A stretch of 51,953 nucleotides of DNA, taken from Synergistaceae bacterium (GTDB lineage: Bacteria > Synergistota > Synergistia > Synergistales > Synergistaceae). Positions within the stretch are counted from its first letter, which is position 1; each line of letters opens with the position of its first letter. Made by a program: the position numbers and the translations under genes. Location: NCBI GenBank assembly GCA_031268885.1, contig JAIRWR010000074.1, positions 1 to 51,953 of the forward strand, given 5' to 3'. This document shows positions 8,793-18,338 of this stretch, one piece after another. The notes beneath the pieces are model-generated. The model ran no database searches, was not told where the DNA came from, and saw only the letters and a program-made list of their open reading frames with translations.

Positions 8793-10608
8793 CTATCTCA
8801 CCAACCCTTGAAATCGCTTGTTTTGGACAGAGTTGAGCGCACATCGAGCACCCGTTGCACATGGCGCGCTCGATCCTCACTCCCTTATCGAGCCTTGAAA
8901 TAGCGGGGCAGCCTATTCTCATGCACATCCCGCACATCACGCAGAGGTTTGAGTCAACGGCGCAGAAGAGATTAGCCCTGCTTCGGGCGACGTCCTTTAT
9001 CAGGGCGCAGGGCCGCGTCGTGATGATCACGAACAGCTCCGTCGCGTCATGTGCCTCACGGACGGCCTTCTCTGCCGCGTCCAGGTCGTACGGATCGACC
9101 ATCCGCACATTCTCCGGCTTGACTCCGCAGGCTGTGCAGAGGGACTTCAGGTCGATCCTGACTGTGGGATCGCCCCCGATAGTAAATCCGGTGCCTGGGT
9201 TTTCCTGGTGTCCCGTCATGGCCGTGATCCTGTTGTCCAATATGCACAGGGCCATATTGCTTCCATTTACGACCGCGTCAATCAGTCCGGTTATGCCGGA
9301 GTGAAAGAAAGTGGAGTCCCCTATGACGCCAAACACCTTTTTTATCGCGTCTGCGTCAGCTCTGCCGGCATCGGCTCTGTCACATGACTTCGTCCGGGCG
9401 TTCAAGGCCTTTTCAAAGCCGATTCCGGCTGAAACTCCGGACCCCATGCAGATGGTCGCGTCCCCCACTTCGAGAGGGGGGAGCACCCCCAGCGTATAAC
9501 AGCCTATGTCGCTGCTTACGGCGATATCCCTGTACTTTGACATCGCGAAGAAGATTCCCCTGTGCGAACAGCCGGGACAGAGCACAGGGGGCCGCGGCGG
9601 CGGCGACGCCTCGACTGAATACGGCTTCGCCGCCGCGGAGCCTGTGATGGCGCGCCTTATGATTCCGGCGTTAAGCTCTCCAGCGGCCGGCAGAAGAGAT
9701 CTTCCCGTACAGCGGATGCCGAGCTGCCTGACGAAGTTTTCAATATATGGCTCGTTCTCCTCTATCACGTATACCGTCTCCACGCCCGACGCGAATCTTT
9801 CGATCAATCTGTCCGGCAGCGGATACGTTAATCCCAGTTTGAGCCAGGAGACCGGTTCTCCCAGCCCGGAGAGCGCGTCCTTCGCGTGTTGGTACGATAC
9901 GCCGCTTGATATGACGCCAATCTTGCCATCGGCGCCCGACTCAATATAATTGCAGGGACAGTCGTTTGAGAGATCACGCAGGGACGCCTCCCGATCCTCC
10001 ATCAGCCTACGGCGGACAGCCGCCATCGCCGGCATCATCACGCACTTTTTCCGATCGCGCTCGAATGGCTTGACAGGAACCTCCCGCCTCTCCCCTATCT
10101 CTGTCATACCCTTGCTGTGGCAGATCCTGGTAGTTACCCTCAGGAGAACCGGAACGTCGAAGCGCTCCGAGAGATCGAAGGCTCTGATGGTGAAATCCTT
10201 GCACTCCTGACTGTCCGAGGGCTCGAACATCGGTATCTTCGCGTGAAGGGCGTACCAGCGGTTGTCCTGTTCGTTCTGCGAGCTGAACAGCCCGGGATCG
10301 TCGGCGGTAACTATCACCAACCCGCCCCTGGCTCCGATGTACGACATGGTGAAGAGCGGATCGGCGGCTACGTTCAAGCCTACGTGCTTCATGGCCGCGA
10401 GCGCTCGCGCTCCGACAATCGACGCGCCTGACGCGACCTCCAGCGCGACCTTCTCGTTTGTGGACCACTCCGAGTCTATCTCTTCATACCGCGATATGTT
10501 TTCGAGTATCTCGGACGACGGCGTCCCAGGGTACGCGGTCGCCACGTGACACCCAGCCTCCCAGGCGCCCCGCGCGATCGCCTCGTTTCCAGTCATCAAC
10601 TTCCTCAC
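8785..10608 (-). CDS. iorA: Indolepyruvate ferredoxin oxidoreductase alpha subunit
   Basis: Large TPP- and iron-sulfur-containing subunit of IOR. The N-terminal pyrimidine-binding domain begins LMTGNEAIARGAWEAG and AYPGTPSSEI. The C-terminal PP domain has CPGCSHRG, GDSTFFHSG and ILDNRITAMTGHQ. Two 4Fe-4S clusters are coded at the end (CVMCGMCMRIGCP and CNGCSMCAQLCP). I start it at the GTG at 10608 because GGAGG lies seven bases upstream. A longer in-frame start at 10641 lacks a ribosome site. With PaaK-like ligase and ACT protein upstream it forms an aromatic amino-acid catabolic cluster. Confidence 0.95.
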   Translation of the reverse strand: MRKLMTGNEAIARGAWEAGCHVATAYPGTPSSEILENISRYEEIDSEWSTNEKVALEVASGASIVGARALAAMKHVGLNVAADPLFTMSYIGARGGLVIVTADDPGLFSSQNEQDNRWYALHAKIPMFEPSDSQECKDFTIRAFDLSERFDVPVLLRVTTRICHSKGMTEIGERREVPVKPFERDRKKCVMMPAMAAVRRRLMEDREASLRDLSNDCPCNYIESGADGKIGVISSGVSYQHAKDALSGLGEPVSWLKLGLTYPLPDRLIERFASGVETVYVIEENEPYIENFVRQLGIRCTGRSLLPAAGELNAGIIRRAITGSAAAKPYSVEASPPPRPPVLCPGCSHRGIFFAMSKYRDIAVSSDIGCYTLGVLPPLEVGDATICMGSGVSAGIGFEKALNARTKSCDRADAGRADADAIKKVFGVIGDSTFFHSGITGLIDAVVNGSNMALCILDNRITAMTGHQENPGTGFTIGGDPTVRIDLKSLCTACGVKPENVRMVDPYDLDAAEKAVREAHDATELFVIITTRPCALIKDVARSRANLFCAVDSNLCVMCGMCMRIGCPAISRLDKGVRIERAMCNGCSMCAQLCPKQAISRVGEIDD

Positions 10609-10677
10609 TCTGATTCCTCCAATCGCATGACGCTGTTTCAAAAAAAACGCGCACTCGGGATGTCAGTTTAACCAGAC

Positions 10678-11181
10678 TCACCACTGCGGCCTGACAGTCT
10701 CGAAGAGCATCATTTGAACTCCGGACAGTTCGTCTCTCAACTCCTTCAGCTCATCTTGAACGCTGGCCAGTTCCGCTCTGGCATCTCTCAGGCCGCTCAA
10801 CGCCAATGACAGCTCACTCCCCCCGTTCGCGGACTCCGGGCCGCCTGAAATCGCCAGCCGTATTTCATTCATCCCGTATGTCAGCAACAGGGCGCAACAG
10901 ACGGCCACTGCGACGCCAGCCAGAAATCGGCGCCCTCCGTTAACCAGAAGCACTGTCTGAGGAGCGCTCCCTGGTTGAGCGCGCGAATCCAGTACCGTCA
11001 CACGATTATTGCTGAAGATCATGAAGATGGAGTTCAAAGCCAGGAATACTATCGACGATATTAAAATCACCCTGTCCCGCCACTCCGTGATATCGAAATG
11101 CCCCGCCAGATCCGCCGCGAAAAATATGGCGGCGCCGAGATTGACCAGGCTGAGAATTATCTTCATCCATTTCAATGGCAC
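10678..11181 (-). CDS. Unknown membrane protein with C-terminal coiled coil
   Basis: A 167-residue protein with no family that I recognise. Two hydrophobic helices lie near residues 7-27 and 38-57, and a third near 86-106 (FLAGVAVAVCCALLLTYGM). A predicted coiled coil follows at about 130-160 (LRDARAELASVQDELKELRDE in parts), and the end is FETVRPQW. It sits inside the IOR cluster, 69 bases before iorA on the same strand, so it is probably cotranscribed. The context suggests a link to aryl-acid metabolism, but nothing in the sequence shows a catalytic role. Confidence 0.65.
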   Translation of the reverse strand: MPLKWMKIILSLVNLGAAIFFAADLAGHFDITEWRDRVILISSIVFLALNSIFMIFSNNRVTVLDSRAQPGSAPQTVLLVNGGRRFLAGVAVAVCCALLLTYGMNEIRLAISGGPESANGGSELSLALSGLRDARAELASVQDELKELRDELSGVQMMLFETVRPQW

Positions 11182-11254
11182 GTCACCCCCGCTTCGCGTG
11201 ATGGATTGGGAACTCCGCCGCCCCCGACAACGGCTTCTGGCAGCTCAGATGAAG

Positions 11255-11686
11255 TTACAGTTCGTAAAGTTCGCTCTCATTGGCTGTCTCTATCCCGTTC
11301 CTGGCGAGTATCTCCTCTGCCCGTTCGTTGTCCTCCACACGAAATATGACATAGGCGTTGCCCTTCTTTCTGGTGATGAACGCATAGGCATACTCCACGC
11401 TGACTCCCGCGTCGGCCAGGATTCCAATCACTCGCGAGAGGCTCCCGGGGGTGTCGGGGATGGATATGGCGAGCACCTGAGTGACCGAGACCACGCACTC
11501 AGAGGCTCTGAGGATTTCGAGCGCTCTCTTGGGGTTGCTCACGATGACGCGCAGTATCCCGAAGTCAGCGGTGTCGGCGATACACATCGCCCGCATGTCG
11601 ATCCCCGCGTCGCCCATTACAGCTGTCACCTCGGCGAGCCGCCCAACGCTGTTTTCCACAAATATGGAAATCTGATTGATAGCCAT
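11255..11686 (-). CDS. Tandem ACT-domain protein associated with PaaK
   Basis: A 143-residue protein of two ACT domains (ISIFVENSVGRLAEVTAVMG and ISIPDTPGSLSRVIGILADAG), which bind small ligands, often amino acids. This type is commonly encoded next to phenylacetate-CoA ligase and indolepyruvate oxidoreductase. It starts 15 bases after the ligase stop, so a shared operon and an amino-acid-sensing role for the pathway are likely. Confidence 0.88.
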   Translation of the reverse strand: MAINQISIFVENSVGRLAEVTAVMGDAGIDMRAMCIADTADFGILRVIVSNPKRALEILRASECVVSVTQVLAISIPDTPGSLSRVIGILADAGVSVEYAYAFITRKKGNAYVIFRVEDNERAEEILARNGIETANESELYEL

Positions 11687-11701
11687 CTGTCTCTCCTCCA
11701 G

Positions 11702-13000
11702 TTATATCTTCCGTCTGTCGATTACACGAACGGCCTTGCCCTCGCTCCTCGCGATGCTCCGCGGCGCGACCAGCGTTACCTTTGGGGAGATCCCGAGCAT
11801 CGCGCGCATGGAGGTCACGAGCTCGTCCTCCCTGGTGGAGATGTTCTTCACGGTGTCGGAGAACATCTCGGGCGTCATCTCCACCTGGACCTCGAATGTG
11901 TCGGTATGATTCACCCTGTCCACAATTATCTGATAGTTTGACGTCAGGCCACAGTTCAGCAAAACCGTCTCGATCTGAGACGGAAATACGTTGACCCCGC
12001 GGATTATGAGCATGTCGTCGCTCCTGCCCATCAGCCTGCTCATCTTGATCAGGGTTCTGCCGCAGGAGCACTCCTTTCTGCTTAGGACGCATATATCCCT
12101 CGTGCGGTAGCGCAGAAGAGGGAACGCCTCCTTATTTATGCAGGTGAACACGAGTTCGCCCTTTGTTCCCTCCGGCAGGACATCTCCCGTATCGGGGTCT
12201 ATGGTCTCCGCTATGAAGCTGTCCTCATTAACATGCATTCCGGTCTGTTCCGAGCACTCGAAGGATACGCCCGGCCCGGAGATCTCAGTGAGCCCATAGA
12301 TATCGTAGGCCTTGACGCGCAGGCGGGCCTCTATGTCGCGCCGCATCTCCTCGCTCCACGCTTCCGCCCCGAAGATGCCGGCTTTTAACTTGATCTGATC
12401 TGAAACTCCCTGGTTGATGATTGTCTCCGTCAGGAAAGCTGCATAGGAGGGAGTGCAGCAGAGTATCGTCGATTGGAGGTCGCACATGAACTGGATCTGT
12501 CTCTCCGTGTTGCCGGAGGACATCGGGAGCGTCATGGAGCCCACCTTGTGCGAGCCTCCGTTCAGTCCGGGTCCGCCGGTGAAAAGACCGTAGCCGTACG
12601 AGACGTGAACGACGTCGTTTTTGTCCCCTCCGGCGGCTACGATTGCCCTGGCGCAGCATTCGTCCCACACGTCGATATCCTTTTGGGTATAAAACGCTAC
12701 GACTCGCTTGCCGGTCGTTCCACTGGTAGACTGGATCCTGACGACATCCGAAAGCGGCACGGCCAGAAGACCGTAGGGATAACAGTCGCGCAGATCGTCC
12801 TTTTTGAGGAACGGCAGCTTGCTCAGATCGTCTACAGACTGGATGTCGCCAGGTTTCACACCCTTTTCGTCCATCAGCTTTCTGTAATACGCGACGTCGC
12901 TGTAGACCCGCCGTACGGTTTTTACAAGCCTCTCCGATTGGAGCTCCCTGATCTTCTCCCTAGACGCACATTCAATTTCCGGTTGATAATAACTCACCAT
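11702..13000 (-). CDS. paaK: Phenylacetate/aryl-acetate-CoA ligase (PaaK family)
   Basis: Adenylate-forming ligase that interconverts an aryl acetate and its CoA thioester. The 432 residues show the P-loop-like STSGTTGKRVVAFYT, then DIYGLTEISGPGV and the C-terminal RTRDICVLS and GRSDDMLIIRGVNVFPSQ blocks. The length is normal for the family. In a fermenter with IOR, the ligase may run toward acid formation with ATP gain, as known for archaeal aryl-CoA synthetases. That direction is inference. It is the first gene of the cluster, with a divergent gene upstream. Confidence 0.92.
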   Translation of the reverse strand: MVSYYQPEIECASREKIRELQSERLVKTVRRVYSDVAYYRKLMDEKGVKPGDIQSVDDLSKLPFLKKDDLRDCYPYGLLAVPLSDVVRIQSTSGTTGKRVVAFYTQKDIDVWDECCARAIVAAGGDKNDVVHVSYGYGLFTGGPGLNGGSHKVGSMTLPMSSGNTERQIQFMCDLQSTILCCTPSYAAFLTETIINQGVSDQIKLKAGIFGAEAWSEEMRRDIEARLRVKAYDIYGLTEISGPGVSFECSEQTGMHVNEDSFIAETIDPDTGDVLPEGTKGELVFTCINKEAFPLLRYRTRDICVLSRKECSCGRTLIKMSRLMGRSDDMLIIRGVNVFPSQIETVLLNCGLTSNYQIIVDRVNHTDTFEVQVEMTPEMFSDTVKNISTREDELVTSMRAMLGISPKVTLVAPRSIARSEGKAVRVIDRRKI

Positions 13001-13337
13001 TTCCCCATCCTTTTCGCGAACTTTGTTTCAGGTTAAACTGTCAACGGCCGGTAGATTATCACACTTACTCCGGCAAGAATCAATGGCGGATTTCTTCTGT
13101 GCCGCCGGGCGCCTCAAATCGGGTTCATGGCACTAGCGCTACATGCCGCATGATGTTATCCTAACCACAGGAGAGTCCGATTTATACCGGTCTGAAATAA
13201 GGAGCCTAAAGTTATAATGAATCGAAACAAGCGTTCATGAGCACTCGGCATAGACATAGACTCCCGTCTGAATGCGGATTGGTACAGTTGTTTGATAAAA
13301 TAGCGCCAGCGCCGGCAGGCATATGCGGAGCCGGGAT
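13001..13337. other. Divergent intergenic region
   Basis: About 340 bases between the PaaK-like gene (minus) and the serine-hydrolase-like gene (plus). Both promoters should lie here. A TAAAAT hexamer near 13297 is a possible -10 for the rightward gene, without a convincing -35. No ORF or RNA gene is supported. Confidence 0.35.
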
Positions 13338-15281
13338 ATGCGCCGCTTGAATTTCGCGAGGCTTGCGGTGCTATTGGTGTTAACCGTAGCGTCAGTCCTT
13401 GTCATGAGCGGCGAGTTGGCGGCCGCGCAGTCCAGGGCACAGACGCGCGGTTCCACCCAGATGCGGGCGGAGTTCGCTTCGTTTATAGACGGTTTTTTCG
13501 CGGGGGCCCCTAAGAGCGCCCTTGCGCCAGGCTTGTCCTTCGTCGCCGTGATGGACGGCGAGGTTATTTACATCAAAGGATACGGGGTCTCGGATGTCAA
13601 TTCAAAGGTTCCAGTCCAGCCGGACAAGACGCTGTTTAGGGTTGGCCCGATCTCCACTCTAGTGACGGCAACGGCGTTGATGCAGCTCGCGGAGAAGGGC
13701 CGTCTGGGCTTAGACGAGGACGTGAACTCCTACCTCAGGAGGTGGAAGCTTCCTGGGAACTTTGCCGAGCCCGTCACGCTGAGACACCTGCTCACCCACA
13801 CCGCGGGATTCGACAGCCAGGAGCTGGAGGTTCGCGCGCCGACCTCCGCGGACGAGCGGCGTTACGGAACCCGCCTCCAGAAGAGGATGCCGGAACGATT
13901 CGCTCCGCCCGGCAGATACTACAGCTATTCAAACATGGGCTACACACTGCTCGGCTCGATTATCGAGCGCTACTCCAGGCAGAATTTTCCGGCGGCCGTC
14001 GTAAGATATGTTCTAAAACCGCTCGGGATGGAATCGAGCACGTTCGAACCCACGGCGGAGCAGATGAAAAACCTCGCGACGGGATACGACGCCAACGGCA
14101 ATCCGGTTCCGTACGAGTACCGTTATGACCTGCCAGCGGCTGGAATGAGCGCCACCGCGGCCGATATCGGCCGTTTCATGATAGCTCAGCTCAACGGAGG
14201 GGCCATTGGAAGGACGAGGATCCTCTCGTCTCCGTTCTCCGACAGCATGCTTCGAAGGCATTTTTCTCCCCACCCGATGATAGACGGAACCGGTCTCGCG
14301 TATCGCGAGCGGACGGTCCGGGGGGTGAGGACGCTTCAGCAGTCCTGTGACATCCCAGGGTACTCCGGCTGGATCATGTTGATCCCCGACTCGAAATTCG
14401 GCATATTCTACGTCGCAAACGCGGTTGGCGTCGATCTCGGCGAGGATTTGGCCCACGCCCTGATAGACCGTTTTTTCAACTCCGAGAACGCCGCGCGGCC
14501 CCCTGCCGAGGCTCCGGCAGGAGAGCGGATCCCAACGGACATATCAGGGTACTACAGGATAAACCGCATAGCACGGCACACTGCCGAGAAGTCAATGAAC
14601 ATTCTTGGCGATCAGCTCCGTGTCGATCTGTACGAGGGGAGAGCCATTCTGACCCACACCCTCGATTCCTCGATGCCGCCCAAGTTTTGGAAGCCCTTGA
14701 GCGGCGACCTGCTGATTCTATCGGATGAGAAGGGCGAGGGCTCGCCCGAGTATATGTTTCTGCAGCGAAACGGCGACGGAAAAATTTCAGCCCTCGTAAT
14801 GCGCGATGTCAATCAGACTTATGATAAACTTGATGCGTTTGAAAGTCACCCGCAACAGGCCGCCATGATGATGTGCTTTGCCGCGACGGTAATTGTGTCC
14901 GGTCTGGGGTTGATGTTGGGAATCAAGATAAACAACAACACGTTGCCGTGGGAGAATGATATCAGGGCGGCGACGGAGTTGTGGGCGATCAGTTGTATAT
15001 TCTGCGTCATCCAGGTGTCGTTCGCGCTGGGACTCTTCTTTTCAGCGCGTTACCTTTGGGACGAGTTCAGGATCTTTGTTCCGTATGAGGTAAAAGCTCT
15101 CTTTATGATACCTCTTTGCGCTGGTATTCTGCTCGCGTGGTTTTGGTTCCGGATCTTTGGCAATATCTTCAATCAGGATCATCACTGGTCCGAAAAAATT
15201 CTGCTCTTCATCGTGGCGGGAAGCGAGACTTTGTATATGTTCTTTCTGGCCAGCTGGCGGTTGTTGGGCTTCATGTTCTGA
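13338..15281 (+). CDS. Serine hydrolase / class C beta-lactamase homologue lacking catalytic Ser and Lys
   Basis: Exported protein of the penicillin-binding/beta-lactamase fold with extra C-terminal membrane helices. A signal peptide is followed by the hydrolase domain. The family SxxK block, normally GSxSK, reads GPISTLVTATALMQL here. This places Pro at the nucleophile position and Thr at the general-base Lys. The YSN motif is kept (YSYSNMGYTLLG), and the usual HxG region reads CDIPGYSGWIMLIP. Four hydrophobic segments fill roughly the last 140 residues. I start at ATG 13338 (GGAG seven bases upstream); an ATG 15 bases earlier is possible. It is probably a non-catalytic binding or sensing protein. 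Confidence 0.82.
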   Translation: MRRLNFARLAVLLVLTVASVLVMSGELAAAQSRAQTRGSTQMRAEFASFIDGFFAGAPKSALAPGLSFVAVMDGEVIYIKGYGVSDVNSKVPVQPDKTLFRVGPISTLVTATALMQLAEKGRLGLDEDVNSYLRRWKLPGNFAEPVTLRHLLTHTAGFDSQELEVRAPTSADERRYGTRLQKRMPERFAPPGRYYSYSNMGYTLLGSIIERYSRQNFPAAVVRYVLKPLGMESSTFEPTAEQMKNLATGYDANGNPVPYEYRYDLPAAGMSATAADIGRFMIAQLNGGAIGRTRILSSPFSDSMLRRHFSPHPMIDGTGLAYRERTVRGVRTLQQSCDIPGYSGWIMLIPDSKFGIFYVANAVGVDLGEDLAHALIDRFFNSENAARPPAEAPAGERIPTDISGYYRINRIARHTAEKSMNILGDQLRVDLYEGRAILTHTLDSSMPPKFWKPLSGDLLILSDEKGEGSPEYMFLQRNGDGKISALVMRDVNQTYDKLDAFESHPQQAAMMMCFAATVIVSGLGLMLGIKINNNTLPWENDIRAATELWAISCIFCVIQVSFALGLFFSARYLWDEFRIFVPYEVKALFMIPLCAGILLAWFWFRIFGNIFNQDHHWSEKILLFIVAGSETLYMFFLASWRLLGFMF

Positions 15282-15309
15282 TACTCCCCAGATGTGGAGG
15301 TAGGTTTGG

Positions 15310-16488
15310 ATGTCGTCGTTCCCTCTGTTCTTTGTACCTTGTGTATATTTAATAATAAACGCTTATATGTTCGTAAGGATCTACAAAACGCTTTCAGGTA
15401 CCGGTTTTTTAAGAGGGATCGTCTGCATAGCCTTTTTGTTTTTCGCGGTCGGTTTTCCGCTCGGAAGGTTACTGGATGGGTATCTGCCGGTTCAGCTATC
15501 GAGAGTTCTCTCCTTCGTCGGATCGATTTACCTCGCTCCAATGCTGTACGGTTTTATTCTGACGGTGATAACCGATCTGCTCCGCCTCCTGAACGGAGTG
15601 ATCATCATCACTCCAAACCCGCCCCCCTTTACCTTGAGCGGCCGGGTGAGCGTGGTGACATTTCTGCTTGTGGCGAGCATAGCCATAACTCTCGCCGGCG
15701 CGTTGAACGCAAAGTTCATAACCACTATCCGGCACGAGATCGAATGGAAGAGGCCAGGAGGGGCGGAGGATCAGCCGTATCAGCTTACAATCGCCCTCGT
15801 CTCCGACATTCACCTTGGAGGGTTTGTAGGCGCGAAGCACTTGAAAAATATAGTGGAGCTGACAAACGATCAGATGCCTGACATAGTGCTGATTGCCGGC
15901 GACATATTCGACGACGGGCTGTGGCTGAATGACGCCGAAAGACGCGAGGAAGCGATCGGGCTCTTCTCGTCCTTCTCGGCCAGGCTTGGAACTTGGGCGA
16001 TACCCGGGAACCACGACCATTACGCCGGGGTCGAAAAAGCCGGCGAACTCCTGGACCAGGCCGGGATAAATCTCCTTCGTGATGAACTCGTCAGCCCGGG
16101 GGGGGAGTTGACGCTGATAGGGAGGGATGACAGGTCTGTCGTTATGAAAACCGGCAAGGCGCGCGCGAAGTTGGAGGACATATTGAGTTCTTATGGAGGC
16201 CTGACATCGGCGGACAGAAGACTTCCCCTCGTGGTGATGGATCACCAGCCGTTCAATCTGGACGAGTCACAGTCCATCGGGGCAACGCTGCAGGTATCGG
16301 GGCACACTCACAGAGGACAGCTCATCCCAGTCAACCTCGCGGTCGCGTGTATATTCGAAAGACACTACGGCCTCTACCGCAAGGGCGATACCAGCTATTT
16401 CATAACTAGCGGCGCCGGAACCTGGGGACCTCCAGTGAGGACATCGGGCAGGCCGGAGATCGTCATTCTGGTTCTGGACATAACCTGA
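15310..16488 (+). CDS. Membrane-anchored metallophosphoesterase (YkuE-like)
   Basis: Calcineurin-like phosphoesterase with N-terminal membrane helices. About 130 residues with four hydrophobic segments precede the catalytic domain. The metal-binding motifs appear in order: VSDIHLGGFVG, IAGDIFDDG, IPGNHDHYAG and SGHTHRGQ. Relatives act on phospholipids or nucleotide-type substrates; the substrate here is unknown. GGAGG precedes the ATG. It starts 28 bases after the hydrolase-like gene, so the two likely form an operon. Confidence 0.88.
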   Translation: MSSFPLFFVPCVYLIINAYMFVRIYKTLSGTGFLRGIVCIAFLFFAVGFPLGRLLDGYLPVQLSRVLSFVGSIYLAPMLYGFILTVITDLLRLLNGVIIITPNPPPFTLSGRVSVVTFLLVASIAITLAGALNAKFITTIRHEIEWKRPGGAEDQPYQLTIALVSDIHLGGFVGAKHLKNIVELTNDQMPDIVLIAGDIFDDGLWLNDAERREEAIGLFSSFSARLGTWAIPGNHDHYAGVEKAGELLDQAGINLLRDELVSPGGELTLIGRDDRSVVMKTGKARAKLEDILSSYGGLTSADRRLPLVVMDHQPFNLDESQSIGATLQVSGHTHRGQLIPVNLAVACIFERHYGLYRKGDTSYFITSGAGTWGPPVRTSGRPEIVILVLDIT

Positions 16489-16546
16489 TTAGTTACGGAC
16501 GTTTTATTCGGTCACGCTTGTGACATATATTATGGAGGGGTCTGAG

Positions 16547-17302
16547 ATGAATTTTCGGCTTTCGCACTCTGATTTACTGGAATTAAGGAGGTGGAATTCT
16601 CCGTCGGTGTACAACGGCTGGGAGGCCATAACAGAACGGGACAGGCTGGAGTGCCGCAGAAGTCTGGAGCCCATAGTCGATTTCGCGCCCCAGATGGGGC
16701 CAATGGTCGGCTATGCGGTTACCGTGGAGTACACGGCGAGCAGCAAAAAAATCGCCGAGGAAAACCCCGATGGTTTTCTGAATCTCTACAAGTACCTCGC
16801 ATCCGTTCAGGGCCCAAAGGTCTTGATAGCAAAGAGCCTCGATGCCCCCAACAACGTTGGTTCCATCTTCGGCGAGGTCACGGGCAGCGGCGCTCGCGCT
16901 CTCGACTGTGTGGGGGCGATCGACGACGGGTGGGTGCGCGACGTGGACGAGGCGAGCTACGGAGGTTTCAAGCTGATGGCCCGGTATCTGGGCGTGAGCC
17001 ACGCGTACTGTACCCCGTTGCGATTCGGCAACGAGGTCGAGGTATTCGGCGCGAAGGTCAAGCCGGGAATGTTGATACACGCCGACAGATACGGATTTAT
17101 AGCTATTCCAGAGGAGGAGACCGAGCATCTTCTGGAGGCCGTGCGCTTTATGGACGCGAACGAGTGCAGGACGATGATACACGCCGCCAGAGAGGCTCAA
17201 GGCAAAACTCCTGAGGAGATAGTCGAGATGTACGCGAATGCGCTCTCGGACATGAAAGACAACGGCGGCAAATTCCGCGACAGGATCTTGAGGAAAGGCT
17301 GA
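16547..17302 (+). CDS. RraA family protein (HMG/CHA-aldolase-like fold)
   Basis: The RraA fold includes aldolases of 4-hydroxy-4-methyl-2-oxoglutarate type and the RNase E inhibitor RraA. The 252 residues contain the family core MVGYAVTVEY, then GSIFGEVTGSGARALDCVGAIDDGWVRD and the LRFGNEVEVFGAKVKPGMLIHADRYG region, named here by landmarks only. I start at ATG 16547, which has GGAGGGG six bases upstream. A start at 16520 lacks this. With the SDR and the PanE-like gene downstream it suggests a small oxo- or hydroxy-acid pathway. Confidence 0.8.
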   Translation: MNFRLSHSDLLELRRWNSPSVYNGWEAITERDRLECRRSLEPIVDFAPQMGPMVGYAVTVEYTASSKKIAEENPDGFLNLYKYLASVQGPKVLIAKSLDAPNNVGSIFGEVTGSGARALDCVGAIDDGWVRDVDEASYGGFKLMARYLGVSHAYCTPLRFGNEVEVFGAKVKPGMLIHADRYGFIAIPEEETEHLLEAVRFMDANECRTMIHAAREAQGKTPEEIVEMYANALSDMKDNGGKFRDRILRKG

Positions 17303-17429
17303 TTTACCGTCTGGGAGATGAGCGAGGGGAAGGTTGGCATAATCTCGGCTCTGTCGGCATCTTAGAACAGCGGAGGCCGTTTTGCCGATTCAATCACCGA
17401 TAAAAAATCAACGATGGAGCGTGACCGGC

Positions 17430-18314
17430 GTGAACAGAGATTACCGCAACATGACCAAGGACAGCCTTTTTATAAGATCCCGCAGGCCATTTCCAGACCG
17501 CTTTGCCGGCAGGGTCGCGATAGTCACGGGAGGGAGCTCTGGCATAGGAAGATCCATAGCCGAGGAGCTCTGCCGCGAGGGCGCGAGCGTATCTTTCACC
17601 GGCAGGACCGCTTCAACCGGGCAGGAGACGGAGGCCGGGTTTCGCGGAGCCGGATATGACGTGATGTTTATCCAGGGTGATATGATTGAGGAGAAGTTCT
17701 GTCAGGAGATAGTGGACCGCACTGCCGAAAAGTGGGGGAGGATCGACTATCTTGTCAATAACGCGTTCAGATTTGTAGATAAGGGCCTGGATGTAACCGA
17801 TGATGACTGGTACAACGTCCTGTTCACCGGTCCGGTCGCCTACGCGAGGATGATCCAGAAGTGCGCGCCTCACATGAAAAAACAGGGCGGCGGCGCGATT
17901 GTAAACATCTCAAGTATATCGGCGCATATCGCCCAGCCGGATCGCTGGACATACAACTCCGCCAAGGGCGCTGTTCACATGCTGACGAAGTGCGCAGCGA
18001 TAGATTTAGCTCCTGACAATATCCGCGTCAACGATGTGAGCCCTGGCACGATATGGACGAGGGAGACCCTGCGCGGCGTGTGGGAGGCGTCTCCCGACGC
18101 CCGCGAGGCGTTCTTCAAGGAGCTCAACCGCCGCCAGATGATGCAGCGCTGCGGCGAGCCGGTGGAGACGGCCGGAGCCGTGCTGTACTTGCTGTCAGAC
18201 GACGCTTCTTTCACGACCGGGCACGAACTGCTGGTGGACGGCGGTTATATCAACATGGGCCAGCAGGGTATAAAAGAGACGGCTCTCATACAGGATGCTG
18301 AGAGCAAGAAATAA
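17430..18314 (+). CDS. Short-chain dehydrogenase/reductase
   Basis: NAD(P)-dependent oxidoreductase with a Rossmann fold. It has the dinucleotide motif TGGSSGIGRSIAEEL, the NNAFR segment, the serine in VNISSISAHI, and the catalytic YNSAK block. The C-terminal SDDASFTTGHELLVDGGY is typical of FabG-like members. The start is not certain: I use the GTG at 17430 with GGAG ten bases upstream, while a TTG at 17382 and an ATG at 17451 are alternatives. The substrate is unknown. Confidence 0.85.
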   Translation: MNRDYRNMTKDSLFIRSRRPFPDRFAGRVAIVTGGSSGIGRSIAEELCREGASVSFTGRTASTGQETEAGFRGAGYDVMFIQGDMIEEKFCQEIVDRTAEKWGRIDYLVNNAFRFVDKGLDVTDDDWYNVLFTGPVAYARMIQKCAPHMKKQGGGAIVNISSISAHIAQPDRWTYNSAKGAVHMLTKCAAIDLAPDNIRVNDVSPGTIWTRETLRGVWEASPDAREAFFKELNRRQMMQRCGEPVETAGAVLYLLSDDASFTTGHELLVDGGYINMGQQGIKETALIQDAESKK

Positions 18315-18338
18315 ATATCTCGGGGGGCGAAAGAGTAC

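Noticed and set aside
11009-11941. Plus-strand ORF of 310 codons
   Set aside because: Antisense to the ACT and PaaK-like genes; His- and Arg-rich composition typical of a GC-rich shadow frame.
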